Source: Heyndrickxia acidiproducens DSM 23148 (GTDB lineage Bacteria > Bacillota > Bacilli > Bacillales > Bacillaceae_C). From it: a stretch of 64,000 nt of DNA. Of this stretch, positions 30,369 to 39,600 are shown in pieces (positions within the stretch are counted from its first letter, which is position 1; each line of letters opens with the position of its first letter). Below the pieces are notes generated by a model. That model was not told where the DNA came from, ran no database searches, and saw only the letters and a list, made by a program, of their open reading frames with translations. Made by a program: the position numbers and the translations under genes. Location: contig NZ_KB893983.1 of the NCBI RefSeq assembly GCF_000374345.1, positions 20,518 through 84,517 of the forward strand. Reading direction: 5' to 3'.

Positions 30369-32003
30369 ATGCCATTTTGGTGGAGTAAATATGTAAAAGC
30401 TGTAAAAAAAAATCAAAAAAACGGCAGCAATCTAAGAGGCAGTGATACAAGCGGCACGGCGAAAGAGATTCCCATAGAGCGCATGGGCACAAGCCTGAAA
30501 AAACGGCTGGATCAGCTAAAAAAAGCGACTGGAAACAGTCCCGATTTCGTGATCCATGAATTTATCATCGGACGCGAAGCGAATGTGCCGGCTGCAATGA
30601 TTAGTCTCGACGGATTAGATGACCCTAAAATGGTCAATGAAAATCTGCTTGAAACGATCATAAACAACCCGGCAATCGACCCTTACTTGGAAAGCGGGAA
30701 TGTGCTGGATGACTTAATGAAGCATGCCATAAAGATCGGCGGCGTCAAAACCGTCATGAATTGGAACGATTTGTTTTCCCATCTTCTCTCAGGCGATACG
30801 ATCCTGATGATTGATCAGGTGTATGGTGCATTAAGTATCAGCACAAGAGGCGGAGAAAGGCGTGCCGTTGAAGAACCGGCAACAGAAGTAACCGTCCGCG
30901 GACCGCGTGATGGGTTTACAGAATCGATCCAGGTCAATACATCACTAATCCGCAAACGCATTAAAAATCCAAATCTCTGGATGGAATCGATGAAAATCGG
31001 CGAGGTGACACAAACAGAAGTGTCACTCATGTACATAAAAGGAATTGCAAATGACAAGGTCATTGAAGAAGCCCGAAAGCGTTTGAAACGCATCAAAATC
31101 GATTCCATTTTAGAATCAGGCTATATTGAACAGCTGATTGAGGATAAGTCGTTTACTTCTTTCCCGACAATGTACCATACGGAAAGGCCGGATAAGGTGG
31201 CTGCAAATCTGCTGGAGGGGAGATTTGCCATTTTAGTGGATGGCAGCCCGTTTGTTTTGATTGCGCCGGCTGTTTTTATCCAATTTTTCCAGTCGGCAGA
31301 AGATTATTACTCGCGTTTTGACATTGCCACTGCGATCCGGTTTTTAAGGGTCCTGGTCTTTATGATTTCGCTGATCGGGCCGGCTTCATATGTCGCTGCG
31401 ACTACCTTCCATCAGGAAATGATTCCGACACAGCTCATTTTTAATTTGACGGCGCAGCGGGAGGCCATTCCGTTTCCGGCGTTTGTAGAAGCGATGTTGA
31501 TGGAAATTGTGTTTGAAATTTTACGCGAAGCCGGCCTCCGCCTGCCAAAGCCGATTGGGCAGACGGTTTCGATTGTCGGGGCACTTGTCATAGGGCAGGC
31601 GGCCGTACAGGCCGGTCTCGTTTCGCCGGCAATGGTCATCGTTGTCTCGATAACCGCGATTGCCAGTTTCGCTACACCGGCGTTTTCAATCGCGATTTCC
31701 GCACGGCTTATCCGTTTTTTGTTTATGTTCCTGGCAGCGACATTTGGTTTTTTCGGGATCATTATCGGATCCATCGCTATGGTGATCCACCTTTGCAGTT
31801 TAAGGTCGTTTGGTGTTCCGTATATGATGCCGTTAGCGCCATTCGTAGGGGAAAATATCGGAGATGCCATCTTAAGGAAGCCGTTATGGGCAATGAAAGA
31901 AAGGCCGAGATTGGTCAGCCAGAAAAATATCATGCGCCAGGGTGAAAATCAAAGGCCGATGCCCCCCGGCCGCCAAAACCAGGGAAATGGGGATTCGCCA
32001 TGA
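30369..32003 (+). CDS. gerKA: Spore germination receptor A subunit (GerKA-like)
   Basis: A 544-residue GerA-family A subunit of a nutrient germinant receptor in the spore inner membrane. A long hydrophilic N-terminal region (to about 300) carries the family segments DFVIHEFIIGREANVPAAMI and VRGPRDGFTESIQVNTSLIR. Four to five membrane helices follow (from about 300), then a Pro/Gln-rich tail. The gene order A-C-B is that of gerK. Its start follows ATGGAG by 7 nt and its stop overlaps the next start (ATGA). The germinant cannot be read from the sequence. Confidence 0.92.
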   Translation: MPFWWSKYVKAVKKNQKNGSNLRGSDTSGTAKEIPIERMGTSLKKRLDQLKKATGNSPDFVIHEFIIGREANVPAAMISLDGLDDPKMVNENLLETIINNPAIDPYLESGNVLDDLMKHAIKIGGVKTVMNWNDLFSHLLSGDTILMIDQVYGALSISTRGGERRAVEEPATEVTVRGPRDGFTESIQVNTSLIRKRIKNPNLWMESMKIGEVTQTEVSLMYIKGIANDKVIEEARKRLKRIKIDSILESGYIEQLIEDKSFTSFPTMYHTERPDKVAANLLEGRFAILVDGSPFVLIAPAVFIQFFQSAEDYYSRFDIATAIRFLRVLVFMISLIGPASYVAATTFHQEMIPTQLIFNLTAQREAIPFPAFVEAMLMEIVFEILREAGLRLPKPIGQTVSIVGALVIGQAAVQAGLVSPAMVIVVSITAIASFATPAFSIAISARLIRFLFMFLAATFGFFGIIIGSIAMVIHLCSLRSFGVPYMMPLAPFVGENIGDAILRKPLWAMKERPRLVSQKNIMRQGENQRPMPPGRQNQGNGDSP

Positions 32004-33214
32004 CGAGAAGACCAGTTCGATTTTTTGTTGTATGGTTATTGGCAGCAGGCCTGCTTACAGGTTGTTGGAGCCAGAAAGAGTTAACGGATTTGGCATTGAT
32101 CAGCGCGATTGGGGTGGACCGGCTTGATAATGGGAAGTACCTGCTCACGTTTCAAATTGTGAATTCGTTAAATATACCGGGCAGTGCACAAAATGGGGGC
32201 GGCGGCCAGGGACCGTCTGTGAACGTTTACCAGACAACCGGCAGAAGCGTGACAGAGGCGCTCAGACAGGCATCGTCCGAAGTATCGCGGCGCATATATT
32301 TTGCACATGTAAACCTGCTGCTGATCGGGGAAGATACTGCAAGAGAAGGCATCTATCCGATATTAGATGTTTTTGAAAGGCATCAGGAATTTCGTAATAC
32401 TGCGACAGTAGCCATTGCCCGGAATGGAGAGGCTGAAGATGTTCTCAAAATATTAACGCCGATTGACAGAATTCCTGCCAATAAAATTAATAAAACACTG
32501 GAATATGCCGAGAAAAATTCCGGCGGCAAATTGAAAATTAGTATGGCTGAGCTCATAGATACCATTGATGCAACGGGAAAAGAAGCGGTAGTCGGCAGCT
32601 TTAAATTGATCGGCGACCCGAAAAAAGGGAAGATGCAGGACAATTTGAATCAGACAGCTTTATCCAGCTATTTAATCGGCTCGGGTATCGGCCTGATTAA
32701 AAATGGCAAGCTGATTGGCTGGGTGGAGGGTTCCACTGCGCGCGTTCTGACCTGGCTTTTGCAAAAAACACAAGGCACCACGATTCCGCTCGATTGGAAA
32801 GGGCACCGCAATGCGATTAGCATCGGGGTAACGGATAGCCAGGCAAAAGCAGTGCCCGTTATCAGAAAGGGTAAGCCGGAAATGGAAATCGATGTCAGAC
32901 TGCAGGGGAGCTTATACGAGCTTGATGTGCCAATCAATGTTATGAATCTGGAACAAATCAACGCCCTTGAAAAAGCTTATGAGAAAAAAGTGGAAGATCA
33001 ATTTTACCGGGGCATCCGTGCTATCCAGCAAGACCAATGTGATGTTTTTGGATTCGGGGAAATGATCCACCGCCATGATCCGAAAGCATGGCAGGCTGTA
33101 AAGACAAACTGGAACGAGAAAGGTTTTGCGCGCTTAAAAGTAAACGTGCATGCCCATGTTGTGATCAGCCACTCGCAATTAAGAAATAACTCTTTCCGTT
33201 CAAATATAAAATAA
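32000..33214 (+). CDS. gerKC: Spore germination receptor C subunit (GerKC-like lipoprotein)
   Basis: A 404-residue GerC-family lipoprotein. The signal peptide ends in the lipobox LLTGC with Cys22 as the lipid anchor, followed by WSQKELTDLALISAIGVD, the standard family start. The rest forms the three-domain GerC fold on the outer face of the spore inner membrane. Maturation needs the Lgt lipid transferase. It overlaps gerKA by 4 bp and lies 19 bp before gerKB. Expression in the forespore under sigma-G is expected, but I see no certain promoter. Confidence 0.92.
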   Translation: MTRRPVRFFVVWLLAAGLLTGCWSQKELTDLALISAIGVDRLDNGKYLLTFQIVNSLNIPGSAQNGGGGQGPSVNVYQTTGRSVTEALRQASSEVSRRIYFAHVNLLLIGEDTAREGIYPILDVFERHQEFRNTATVAIARNGEAEDVLKILTPIDRIPANKINKTLEYAEKNSGGKLKISMAELIDTIDATGKEAVVGSFKLIGDPKKGKMQDNLNQTALSSYLIGSGIGLIKNGKLIGWVEGSTARVLTWLLQKTQGTTIPLDWKGHRNAISIGVTDSQAKAVPVIRKGKPEMEIDVRLQGSLYELDVPINVMNLEQINALEKAYEKKVEDQFYRGIRAIQQDQCDVFGFGEMIHRHDPKAWQAVKTNWNEKGFARLKVNVHAHVVISHSQLRNNSFRSNIK

Positions 33215-33233
33215 CTGTGGGGCCTGGTGATCA

Positions 33234-34352
33234 ATGGAAAAGGCGAAAATAACAGCTTACCAATTATTTGTGCTCATCTTCATGTTTGAACTCGGCAGCT
33301 CGCTGCTTTTGGCACTCGGCATTGGTGCCAAGCAGGATGCCTGGCTCGCTATACTCGGCGGCTTGTCAGGCGGGGTATTTTTATACTATCTCTATTTTAA
33401 AATATATTCGTTTTACCCTGGCCTTTCTTCTGTCCAGGTCCTTTCTAAAATCTACGGAAAAGTTTTAGGCTGGATCTTAGTCTTTCAATTCGGCGTTTAT
33501 TATTTATATTTGGCGGCGCGCGTGTTGCGTGATTTCGGGGGAATGCTGGTGATTACAGCTTACCCGGAAACCCCGGTGTTTATCGCAAACGCGATTATGA
33601 TACTCTGCGTAGCCTACGGAGTGAAAAAAGGGATAGAAGTCGTGGCCAGGACCGGGGAAATCTTTTTCGTTTTTCTCTATTTGCTTGCCTTTATGGGCTT
33701 TGTATTGATTCTTGCTTCAAAACTGGTCGAATTAAACCTGTTGAAGCCTGTTCTTGAAAATGGATTAAAACCGGTGTTCAAGTCCATTGCAAAAGAAACT
33801 CTGTATATTCCATTTGGGGAAGCCATCGTTTTTTTTACCATTTTCCCTTATTTGAGAGACTTAAAAAAGGTGAAACAGGCTGGATTGGTTGCAATCTGTT
33901 TAAGTGGAATGAATATTGCGATCGCAATGGTGATGAATATTACGGTAATCGGGGTTGAAGTCACCCAGCGTTCTCCTTTTCCGCTATATATCACGATTCA
34001 GCAAATCCAGCTCGCCCACTTTTTGGAGAGACTGGATGTTTTCTTTATGCTGGCTTTGATCATCGGCGGTTTCTTCAAAATAACGATTTACTTTTATGCA
34101 GCGGTGATTACTTTTACAGAGTTATTTAAGATCAAGAACTACCAAAAAGTCGTTTATCCGTTTTGCCTCGTGATATTATGCGCCTCGGTCATGATCGCGG
34201 CCAATTATGCTGAACATATCGATGAAGGGATTAAAGTGGTACCGGTATTGCTCCATTTTCCTTTCCAGGTTGCTGTCCCGATCTTAACCTTAATCGTTGT
34301 GTTTGTGAAGGAAAAACGGAAAAAGAAAAAGCTGAAGGCTTCCGCTTCTTAA
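33234..34352 (+). CDS. gerKB: Spore germination receptor B subunit (GerKB-like permease)
   Basis: A 372-residue integral membrane protein of the spore germination permease family (APC fold). About ten membrane helices are visible from residue 8 to 355, ending in a basic tail (KEKRKKKKLKAS). In GerA-type receptors the B subunit holds the amino acid or sugar germinant. The N-terminus ITAYQLFVLIFMFELGSSLL is typical. It is the last gene of the A-C-B operon. A GGTGAT site precedes the ATG. Confidence 0.92.
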   Translation: MEKAKITAYQLFVLIFMFELGSSLLLALGIGAKQDAWLAILGGLSGGVFLYYLYFKIYSFYPGLSSVQVLSKIYGKVLGWILVFQFGVYYLYLAARVLRDFGGMLVITAYPETPVFIANAIMILCVAYGVKKGIEVVARTGEIFFVFLYLLAFMGFVLILASKLVELNLLKPVLENGLKPVFKSIAKETLYIPFGEAIVFFTIFPYLRDLKKVKQAGLVAICLSGMNIAIAMVMNITVIGVEVTQRSPFPLYITIQQIQLAHFLERLDVFFMLALIIGGFFKITIYFYAAVITFTELFKIKNYQKVVYPFCLVILCASVMIAANYAEHIDEGIKVVPVLLHFPFQVAVPILTLIVVFVKEKRKKKKLKASAS

Positions 34353-34418
34353 TGCCCAGTCCAATGCCTGCCACATGCATAGATTAGATATAAGAAAGAC
34401 AAAAGGAGGTTATGATCT

Positions 34419-34658
34419 ATGTATCGGCATGCACCTTACCCTGAGCGGTTTTTGCCGTTTTTCGGAGGCCCTTTAATAGGCGGTTTTCTCGGCGGTCTGC
34501 TGGGAAGCGCTCTCGTCAGGCCGCGGCCATTTTATCCATATGCGCCGGCCCCTGTTCCGTATCAACCGGGACCGCTGCCTTACCATCCGGCCACATTCCA
34601 ACAAACATCCTACCAGCAGACAGCTTATCAGCCCTTCCCGTATTATGGCGGGTATTAA
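34419..34658 (+). CDS. Small Gly/Pro/Tyr-rich protein
   Basis: A 79-residue protein that I do not recognise. It has a short hydrophobic glycine-rich part (FGGPLIGGFLGGLLGSALV) and then a tail rich in Pro, Tyr and Gln with repeats of the type YQ-P/T and YHPA. AAAGGAGG lies 9 nt upstream of the ATG, so translation is very likely. Such compositions are common in Bacillus spore coat and crust proteins, and the receptor operon is next to it, but a spore role is inferred. A terminator follows within 30 bp. Confidence 0.65.
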   Translation: MYRHAPYPERFLPFFGGPLIGGFLGGLLGSALVRPRPFYPYAPAPVPYQPGPLPYHPATFQQTSYQQTAYQPFPYYGGY

Positions 34659-34683
34659 AATCCTGGTGAAAGAAAAATCCAAC

Positions 34684-34768
34684 AGGCGGCAGCTGCAGAA
34701 GATAACTGCCGCTTTTCATACAATCAAAGGAGCTGAACATCCTTAGCGTAAAGTTTTCAGCTTTTTAC
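34684..34768 (+). terminator. Two terminator hairpins behind the small Tyr-rich gene
   Basis: GCGGCAG/CTGCCGC with a TTTTC tail lies at 34684-34716. AGCTGAA/TTCAGCT followed by TTTTT lies at 34731-34767. Confidence 0.75.
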
Positions 34769-34783
34769 CGGTGGAAATAACTT

Positions 34784-34815
34784 CACCTCCCAATAGAATT
34801 TGCAATTGGGAGGTG
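34784..34815. repeat. Perfect inverted repeat behind the ABC permease
   Basis: CACCTCCCAAT and ATTGGGAGGTG form an 11-bp stem with a 10-nt loop. No T run follows on either strand, so it may be an operator or a scar of an insertion rather than a terminator. Confidence 0.5.
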
Positions 34816-34830
34816 TGCCAAACAGAAGTT

Positions 34831-36009
34831 TTAGAAAAGATAAAGGGAGCCGAATATTGCTGCTCCAAAAACATACATTGCTATTTTTATCAGCTTGGAA
34901 TTTGTAAAATTAAAAATGATATTTCGCAATGGGATGAAAGGAACCACGATTAGCAAGGCCAACGGATTTATATTCCCGAAAATAAGAAATCCAGTAATGA
35001 GTGGAAGCAACACGATAAGTGCCTGTGCCAGCCATTTTTGTTGAATGACTGCGGCCAGCTGAATCGGCAGATAAAACCCTGTTGTGATGGTCGTAAATTC
35101 TGTTTTATTTAATTTTGAAAGAAATGTCTCAATTAAAATTAAATCGGCAATCAATAGACCAAAATGCATCATTTGTGAAGTAATGTAAAAATAAGAAATG
35201 AACCCTATAATAAAAGTAAAAATACAAATATTTATGAGACTTTTAAGATTAAACAAGGCTCTTGTCATTTCTTTTGCTGTAAAAAACATTGCATCATAAC
35301 AGTTTTCCATCATCCTATGCTTGGACACTTTCTTATTTTTCAGCAACTCGTTTTGAGCGGATGAGATTTGTGAAAAATCCTGATTGATTAAACCTTGAGA
35401 CATCGTGCCCATGATTCGGTAATAGGAGTATAAATCATCGTATTTAAATGATTTGATGAAAATCAAATGGACAACCATCACCAAAAACAGAAGAGCGGAT
35501 GGCCAGCTGTTTGAAACTTGTATTGAGAGCAAAGTGACCAGTATAGAAATGGACAGGATGGCGTACAGTTTTATTGTGGCAATCTGGTATTTAATAAATC
35601 CAATATAATTGGCCAAGCTGTTGGCGATAAGCGATATAAACAAAATAGGCGTGAAATCTGCCCTTAAAACCAGCAGGACTGCTGCCATAAAGAGTGAAGA
35701 AGCAACCGTTTTGAGAAAAACGTACAGCTTTAGGCCATTTAAAGAAAGAATTTTCATTTCAAAGGTCTGGAACGGGATATTTAAAATAGGATTATTTTGA
35801 AAGACCTTTGCCAAACTGTAAGCAAACAAAGCAATTGGAAACCACTTTATAACAAGATTTTGATGGGCTTCAAATAACGCCACGGACAATGGGAGAAAAA
35901 AAGCGAGCAACAAAAAATAACCGAACGCATTCAATTTGTTCTTCTTTATCAGCCGAATGTACTGTCTTACTTTATTGAGGCTGATATAATAGACTGAGTT
36001 AAACAGCAT
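34831..36009 (-). CDS. ABC transporter permease (AT-rich, probably acquired)
   Basis: A 392-residue polytopic membrane protein of no family I can name. About ten hydrophobic helices alternate with short loops; a larger hydrophilic loop (about 200-245) lies in the middle. It is rich in Ile, Phe, Leu, Asn and Lys, and its codons are AT-rich, unlike its neighbours. The ATPase gene at 35999 overlaps its start by 11 bp, so both form one exporter of the two-gene ABC-2 style. The substrate is unknown; peptide, antibiotic or bacteriocin export would be typical. Confidence 0.75.
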   Translation of the reverse strand: MLFNSVYYISLNKVRQYIRLIKKNKLNAFGYFLLLAFFLPLSVALFEAHQNLVIKWFPIALFAYSLAKVFQNNPILNIPFQTFEMKILSLNGLKLYVFLKTVASSLFMAAVLLVLRADFTPILFISLIANSLANYIGFIKYQIATIKLYAILSISILVTLLSIQVSNSWPSALLFLVMVVHLIFIKSFKYDDLYSYYRIMGTMSQGLINQDFSQISSAQNELLKNKKVSKHRMMENCYDAMFFTAKEMTRALFNLKSLINICIFTFIIGFISYFYITSQMMHFGLLIADLILIETFLSKLNKTEFTTITTGFYLPIQLAAVIQQKWLAQALIVLLPLITGFLIFGNINPLALLIVVPFIPLRNIIFNFTNSKLIKIAMYVFGAAIFGSLYLF

Positions 36010-36697
36010 AGCTATCGCCTATCAATTTAGTGATTTGTTTTCGATCTAAGGTTCCCGGCTCAAACTCCAGTAATTGGCCATCCTTCAAAATCAGGTATTT
36101 ATCACAAATGGTTTCCAAACTTTCTAAATCGTGACTCGAAATGATTTGAATCCTGGCTGGCGATTTATGATTCAGGAACATTTGCTCAACAGTATCAACT
36201 TGTACAGGATCCAGCGTGATGAATGGTTCATCGAAGAAATAGACATTCGATTCCCGCAGCATGCCAATGGCAATATTGATGCGCTGCAAGGTTCCTCTTG
36301 AAACACTTCGTGGATAATAATCCATATATTCTTCCAGTTTCAGCTGTTTTGCCAGGAATTGTATTTTTTCGATCGCTTCCTCTTTTGATCGTTTATTTAT
36401 TTTACATATGAAAAGCATTTGTTCACGAGCCGTTAGATCCTGGTATAAAACGGGCGTATCACCAATAAAGACGAAGGGGAGATCAAGCGTATCCACAGTA
36501 TTAATATTATTGCCTTGAAATAAAACATTTCCATCATGGTTCCTGATGATCCTCATCAAAATTTTTAGTAAGGTTGTTTTGCCTGCTCCATTACGCCCAA
36601 TTAACCCATAAATATTTCCCGGCTTAAATTCAAAGGTAATTTCATTCAACACCTTCTTATCTCCATACGATTTTGAAACAGAATCTAATTGAATCAT
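35999..36697 (-). CDS. ABC transporter ATP-binding protein
   Basis: A 232-residue ATPase. Walker A is GRNGAGKTT (about 37-45), Walker B is VYFFDEPFITLDP, and the switch His is in ISSHDLESLE. The signature is unusual: SVSRGTLQR stands where LSGGQ-type sequence is expected. The start is ATG 36697 with GGGAAGTGG upstream; an in-frame ATG at 36739 is possible. It is the partner of the permease at 34831. Like that gene it is AT-rich. Low confidence applies only to the cargo, not to the family. Confidence 0.88.
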   Translation of the reverse strand: MIQLDSVSKSYGDKKVLNEITFEFKPGNIYGLIGRNGAGKTTLLKILMRIIRNHDGNVLFQGNNINTVDTLDLPFVFIGDTPVLYQDLTAREQMLFICKINKRSKEEAIEKIQFLAKQLKLEEYMDYYPRSVSRGTLQRINIAIGMLRESNVYFFDEPFITLDPVQVDTVEQMFLNHKSPARIQIISSHDLESLETICDKYLILKDGQLLEFEPGTLDRKQITKLIGDSYAV

Positions 36698-36744
36698 ATA
36701 TTTCCACTTCCCGATAAATAAATAATGAAAGTCTGCCATAGAAA

Positions 36745-36924
36745 TTAGAATTCCAACAAAAGCCCTTGATGACCATCCAATATTTTGTAATTCTTGATGA
36801 GATCATTGAATTGAAATGTGAACAGCATACTGTTTCTTTCTAGGTAGTTAAAATCCTGAAAAAATAATTTAATTCCCATTCGTTTTAGGAGTTGGAGAAA
36901 CGGGGAATCCTGGTAAAATCTCCA
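36745..36924 (-). pseudogene. Short AT-rich frame upstream of the ABC genes, possible gene remnant
   Basis: An open stretch of 59 codons ends 47 bp before the ATPase start. An internal ATG at 36879 would give 44 residues (MGIKLFFQDFNYLERNS and so on, ending GLLLEF). There is no ribosome binding site before that ATG, and the frame stays open upstream of it to a TAG at 36925-36927. This looks like the C-terminal end of a lost gene of the same acquired unit, or a chance frame. Confidence 0.3.
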
Positions 36925-37180
36925 CTATTCTTTAAATTGAATTCGCAAAATTGGGAGAAAGGTATATGATATGCGACCTTAAATTTTAAGTTTTTTTCAA
37001 ACTCTATTATATCAAAGGCGGGTGCCTATTTTATATTAAATTACTATTTTACTTTCGTCATATGGGTGAATAAGAAAGTGCTGATCCTAACCATGACATG
37101 TTTTGGGGGGATGTTATGGTCCCCCTTTGTTAACAGCTTACCATTGATTCTAAAGTGTTATGAACAGGAGGCAGACCCTC
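36925..37180. other. AT-rich gap without a supported gene
   Basis: The stretch holds no convincing coding sequence. At about 37104-37126 a hairpin GGGGGGA / TCCCCC is followed by TTTGTT on the plus strand. The region is AT-rich like the ABC genes and ends at the stop codon of the gene at 37181, which suggests the right edge of the acquired segment. Confidence 0.4.
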
Positions 37181-37546
37181 TTACATCCAGCGTATTTTGA
37201 TTTGCAGCTGGCAGCATGGATCGGCCTGCTGGTTAACATGGTGGTGAAATTGAAGCACAAGCCCGTCCGGAGAATAATAGAGTTGCGGAATATTTTTGAC
37301 ACGTGTGCCGGCAATTAAACGGCGGACCTCAGCTGTGTTGGACTGTTGTGCGGCTGACATGATTTGTTTTGAAAAATCGGCAGACTGCGATATTCTGTTC
37401 ATAATGGTACGTGCATCCACCATCAGTTCATTGATATGATTGGCGGCGTCCATAAATTTTCTGGGTTGGATGGGAGGATATTGGCGGTACGGCATAGAAT
37501 GGTATGGATGAAAAACAGGGACAGCAAAATACGGATAGCGGTACAA
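37181..37546 (-). CDS. Tyr/Pro-rich protein, possibly spore-associated
   Basis: A 121-residue protein that I cannot name. The first 30 residues are rich in Tyr, Pro and His (YRYPYFAVPVFHPYHSMPY). The middle is helical and basic (NHINELMVDARTIMNRIS, then EVRRLIAGTRVKNIPQLY), and the end CCQLQIKIRW has two adjacent cysteines. The start is TTG 37546, which GAGGGTG precedes by 7 nt. The composition is like that of Bacillus spore coat proteins, but this is inferred. It is divergent from the thioesterase gene. Confidence 0.65.
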   Translation of the reverse strand: MYRYPYFAVPVFHPYHSMPYRQYPPIQPRKFMDAANHINELMVDARTIMNRISQSADFSKQIMSAAQQSNTAEVRRLIAGTRVKNIPQLYYSPDGLVLQFHHHVNQQADPCCQLQIKIRWM

Positions 37547-37649
37547 ACTTTACACCCTCTTTCAGCACGGAAATCGGTATATTTTACATACTATGTTGAA
37601 AAAGGTTGTCAGTATGCGCGGACAGTTCGAAATTGCAAGGGGGATCTAT

Positions 37650-38036
37650 ATGGAAACAGAACAACGAACACTGATCGAAACATTGGGGATAAAAATTATT
37701 GACGTAAAGCCGGGCAGGGTGGCGGCCACAATGCCGGTGGATGGCAGGACGAAACAACCGTTCGGATACTTGCACGGCGGGGCTTCTGTTGCGTTAGCTG
37801 AAACCGTGGCAAGTATCGGAGCAGCAGCGTTAATTGACTTGGAAAAAGAAATCTGCTTCGGGCTTGAAATTAACGCCAACCATATCCGTTCCAAGCGTAA
37901 TGGCCTGGTGACGGCGGTTGCCGAAGTTGCCCACCAAGGCAGGCGTACACAGGTTTGGGAAATTAAAATCAAAGACGAGCAGGAAGCGCTCATTTGTTTA
38001 TCGAGATGCACCATTGCCGTCGTACCGAAGAAATAG
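37650..38036 (+). CDS. menI: Hotdog thioesterase, MenI-like (YuxO)
   Basis: A 128-residue hotdog-fold thioesterase of the PaaI/MenI type. The active-site segment GYLHGGASVALAETVAS holds the conserved His-Gly-Gly and the catalytic Glu. The B. subtilis YuxO homologue acts like a 1,4-dihydroxy-2-naphthoyl-CoA thioesterase in menaquinone synthesis; the substrate here is inferred from length and similarity. ATG 37650 follows AAGGGGGA. It is convergent with the MFS gene across a strong terminator. Confidence 0.82.
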   Translation: METEQRTLIETLGIKIIDVKPGRVAATMPVDGRTKQPFGYLHGGASVALAETVASIGAAALIDLEKEICFGLEINANHIRSKRNGLVTAVAEVAHQGRRTQVWEIKIKDEQEALICLSRCTIAVVPKK

Positions 38037-38066
38037 GGGACCCGGAACACAGCAGAAGTTTGGCGT

Positions 38067-38116
38067 AAAGCAGGGGCCGGGCCTTCGAAAATCTGTGAAG
38101 GCCCGGCCCCTTTAAA
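38067..38116. terminator. Strong bidirectional terminator
   Basis: AGGGGCCGGGCCTTC pairs with GAAGGCCCGGCCCCT around a 10-nt loop and is followed by TTAAAG. It serves the menI-like gene and the MFS gene. Confidence 0.92.
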
Positions 38117-38129
38117 GTGATCACGAGCA

Positions 38130-39341
38130 TTAAAGTTCTTCCTGAAGCTGGTGGCGGTGTTCATGCCGGACGCTGTAGAGTAAAAGCGCAAAAGCAACAA
38201 TAAACAATGTCCCGGTTACATAGAACACGGAAGAAATGCCGGACAGGCCGGAGACAAATCCGCCGAGCAAAGGCCCTGTTACATTACCGAGAAAACGGAA
38301 GCTCTGGTTATAGCCGAGCACCTCGCCCTGCATACTGAGCGGCGCTTCAAGGCGGATAAATGCGACAATGCTCGGATTCATGCCGCCCAGCACCATGCCA
38401 AAGAAAAACCTTAAGATGACAAGTTCCCATAAATTGTTCACCCATGCCTGCGGAACCATAAATACACAGGCCAGGACAAGTAAAATCAGCAGCACTTTTT
38501 CATGCCCGAATTTATCGCCAAGTGCGCCCCATTGCCTTGCCAATAACAGGTTTCCAAAACCGGTTGCCGAAAATGCCATGCCTGATAACAGGGCGATATT
38601 GCCGGCACTTGTTAAATGGCTCACATAAAGCGCCAATAACGGCTGCACACTGAAATTGGCCATTTGGATCAAGAACGCGATCATCATCACGGTAAACAGG
38701 ATGCGGCGGTTCATAATCCTTTTTAATACAGCAAGCGAGGAAACATGCGCCGCTTTTTTGCGTGCCGGTTCGCGCCGTTTTTCCTTAATACCGAACAAGA
38801 CGCCGCAAGCTGCGATTGAGATCGTGATTGCGGTGATAATAAAAGTATATTTAAATCCGAAGCTGTCCGCAATCGAACCGCCGATCACCGGGCCAAACAA
38901 ACTGCCTGAGACATTTCCCATCTGCAACGTGCCCAGCACCCTGCCCGCTTTCTCTTTCGGCGTTTCGGCAGAGATCAGCGCCATTGAAGTCGGGATAAAA
39001 CCGGTAACAATCCCCATAAACAACCGGGTCAAAAACAGCCCGATGACGCTGTTTGTCAGCCCCATGCAGAAAATACTGGCGGCAATGCCGAAGCCGGTAA
39101 TGATCAATGTCGGCTTAAAACCGTATTTATCGCCAATCCGCCCCCAAATCGGAGACATGAAAAAAGCGACCAAAAAGGTAACGCCAAAAATATATCCGGC
39201 CCAGCGCTGTACAAAATCATCGCTGAAATGCCCGAACGTTTTAATATATAAAGATAAAAACGGAATAATCATCGTTGTACTGGCACCAACAAGAAAATTA
39301 CATACAACCATAATATATAAATTACGGTTTTCCTGGTTCAT
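38130..39341 (-). CDS. MFS drug/metabolite exporter
   Basis: A 403-residue major facilitator of the DHA1 group with about 12 membrane helices. The loop 2-3 motif is MSPIWGRIGDKYGFKPTL, and motif C-like glycines lie in GSLFGPVIGGSIADS. Relatives in Bacillus (YuxJ type) are multidrug or metabolite exporters; the substrate is unknown. The start is ATG 39341, giving the usual short N-terminus MNQENRNLYIMVVCNF; GGAGGCG lies 15 nt upstream, rather far. An imperfect palindrome CGTACC / GGTATACG at about 39375-39394 could be an operator. Confidence 0.85.
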   Translation of the reverse strand: MNQENRNLYIMVVCNFLVGASTTMIIPFLSLYIKTFGHFSDDFVQRWAGYIFGVTFLVAFFMSPIWGRIGDKYGFKPTLIITGFGIAASIFCMGLTNSVIGLFLTRLFMGIVTGFIPTSMALISAETPKEKAGRVLGTLQMGNVSGSLFGPVIGGSIADSFGFKYTFIITAITISIAACGVLFGIKEKRREPARKKAAHVSSLAVLKRIMNRRILFTVMMIAFLIQMANFSVQPLLALYVSHLTSAGNIALLSGMAFSATGFGNLLLARQWGALGDKFGHEKVLLILLVLACVFMVPQAWVNNLWELVILRFFFGMVLGGMNPSIVAFIRLEAPLSMQGEVLGYNQSFRFLGNVTGPLLGGFVSGLSGISSVFYVTGTLFIVAFALLLYSVRHEHRHQLQEEL

Positions 39342-39600
39342 ATGAATGGAAAATCGCCTCCTGTAAACATAACGTACCATAAAAGGTATACGGTGTAAAT
39401 ATTTCGTTCGCCTAAATATTATTATAAAAACCAGCATCCAAAAGTGCAACAAAACGGCCCTGCTCCAAAACGACCTTTAGGTTACGCATGGAATACAAAA
39501 GAAAGACCACAAATTTCAATGAAGATTTTGGACTTTTCCACCTGAATTTAGTAAAGTGAAACAAGAGATGAAGACAAACATGATGGAGGTTTTTAAACAT

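Noticed and set aside
37103..37128. Terminator of the gene at 37181
   Set aside because: The hairpin has its T-rich side on the plus strand, while the gene is on the minus strand, so it does not fit that transcript.
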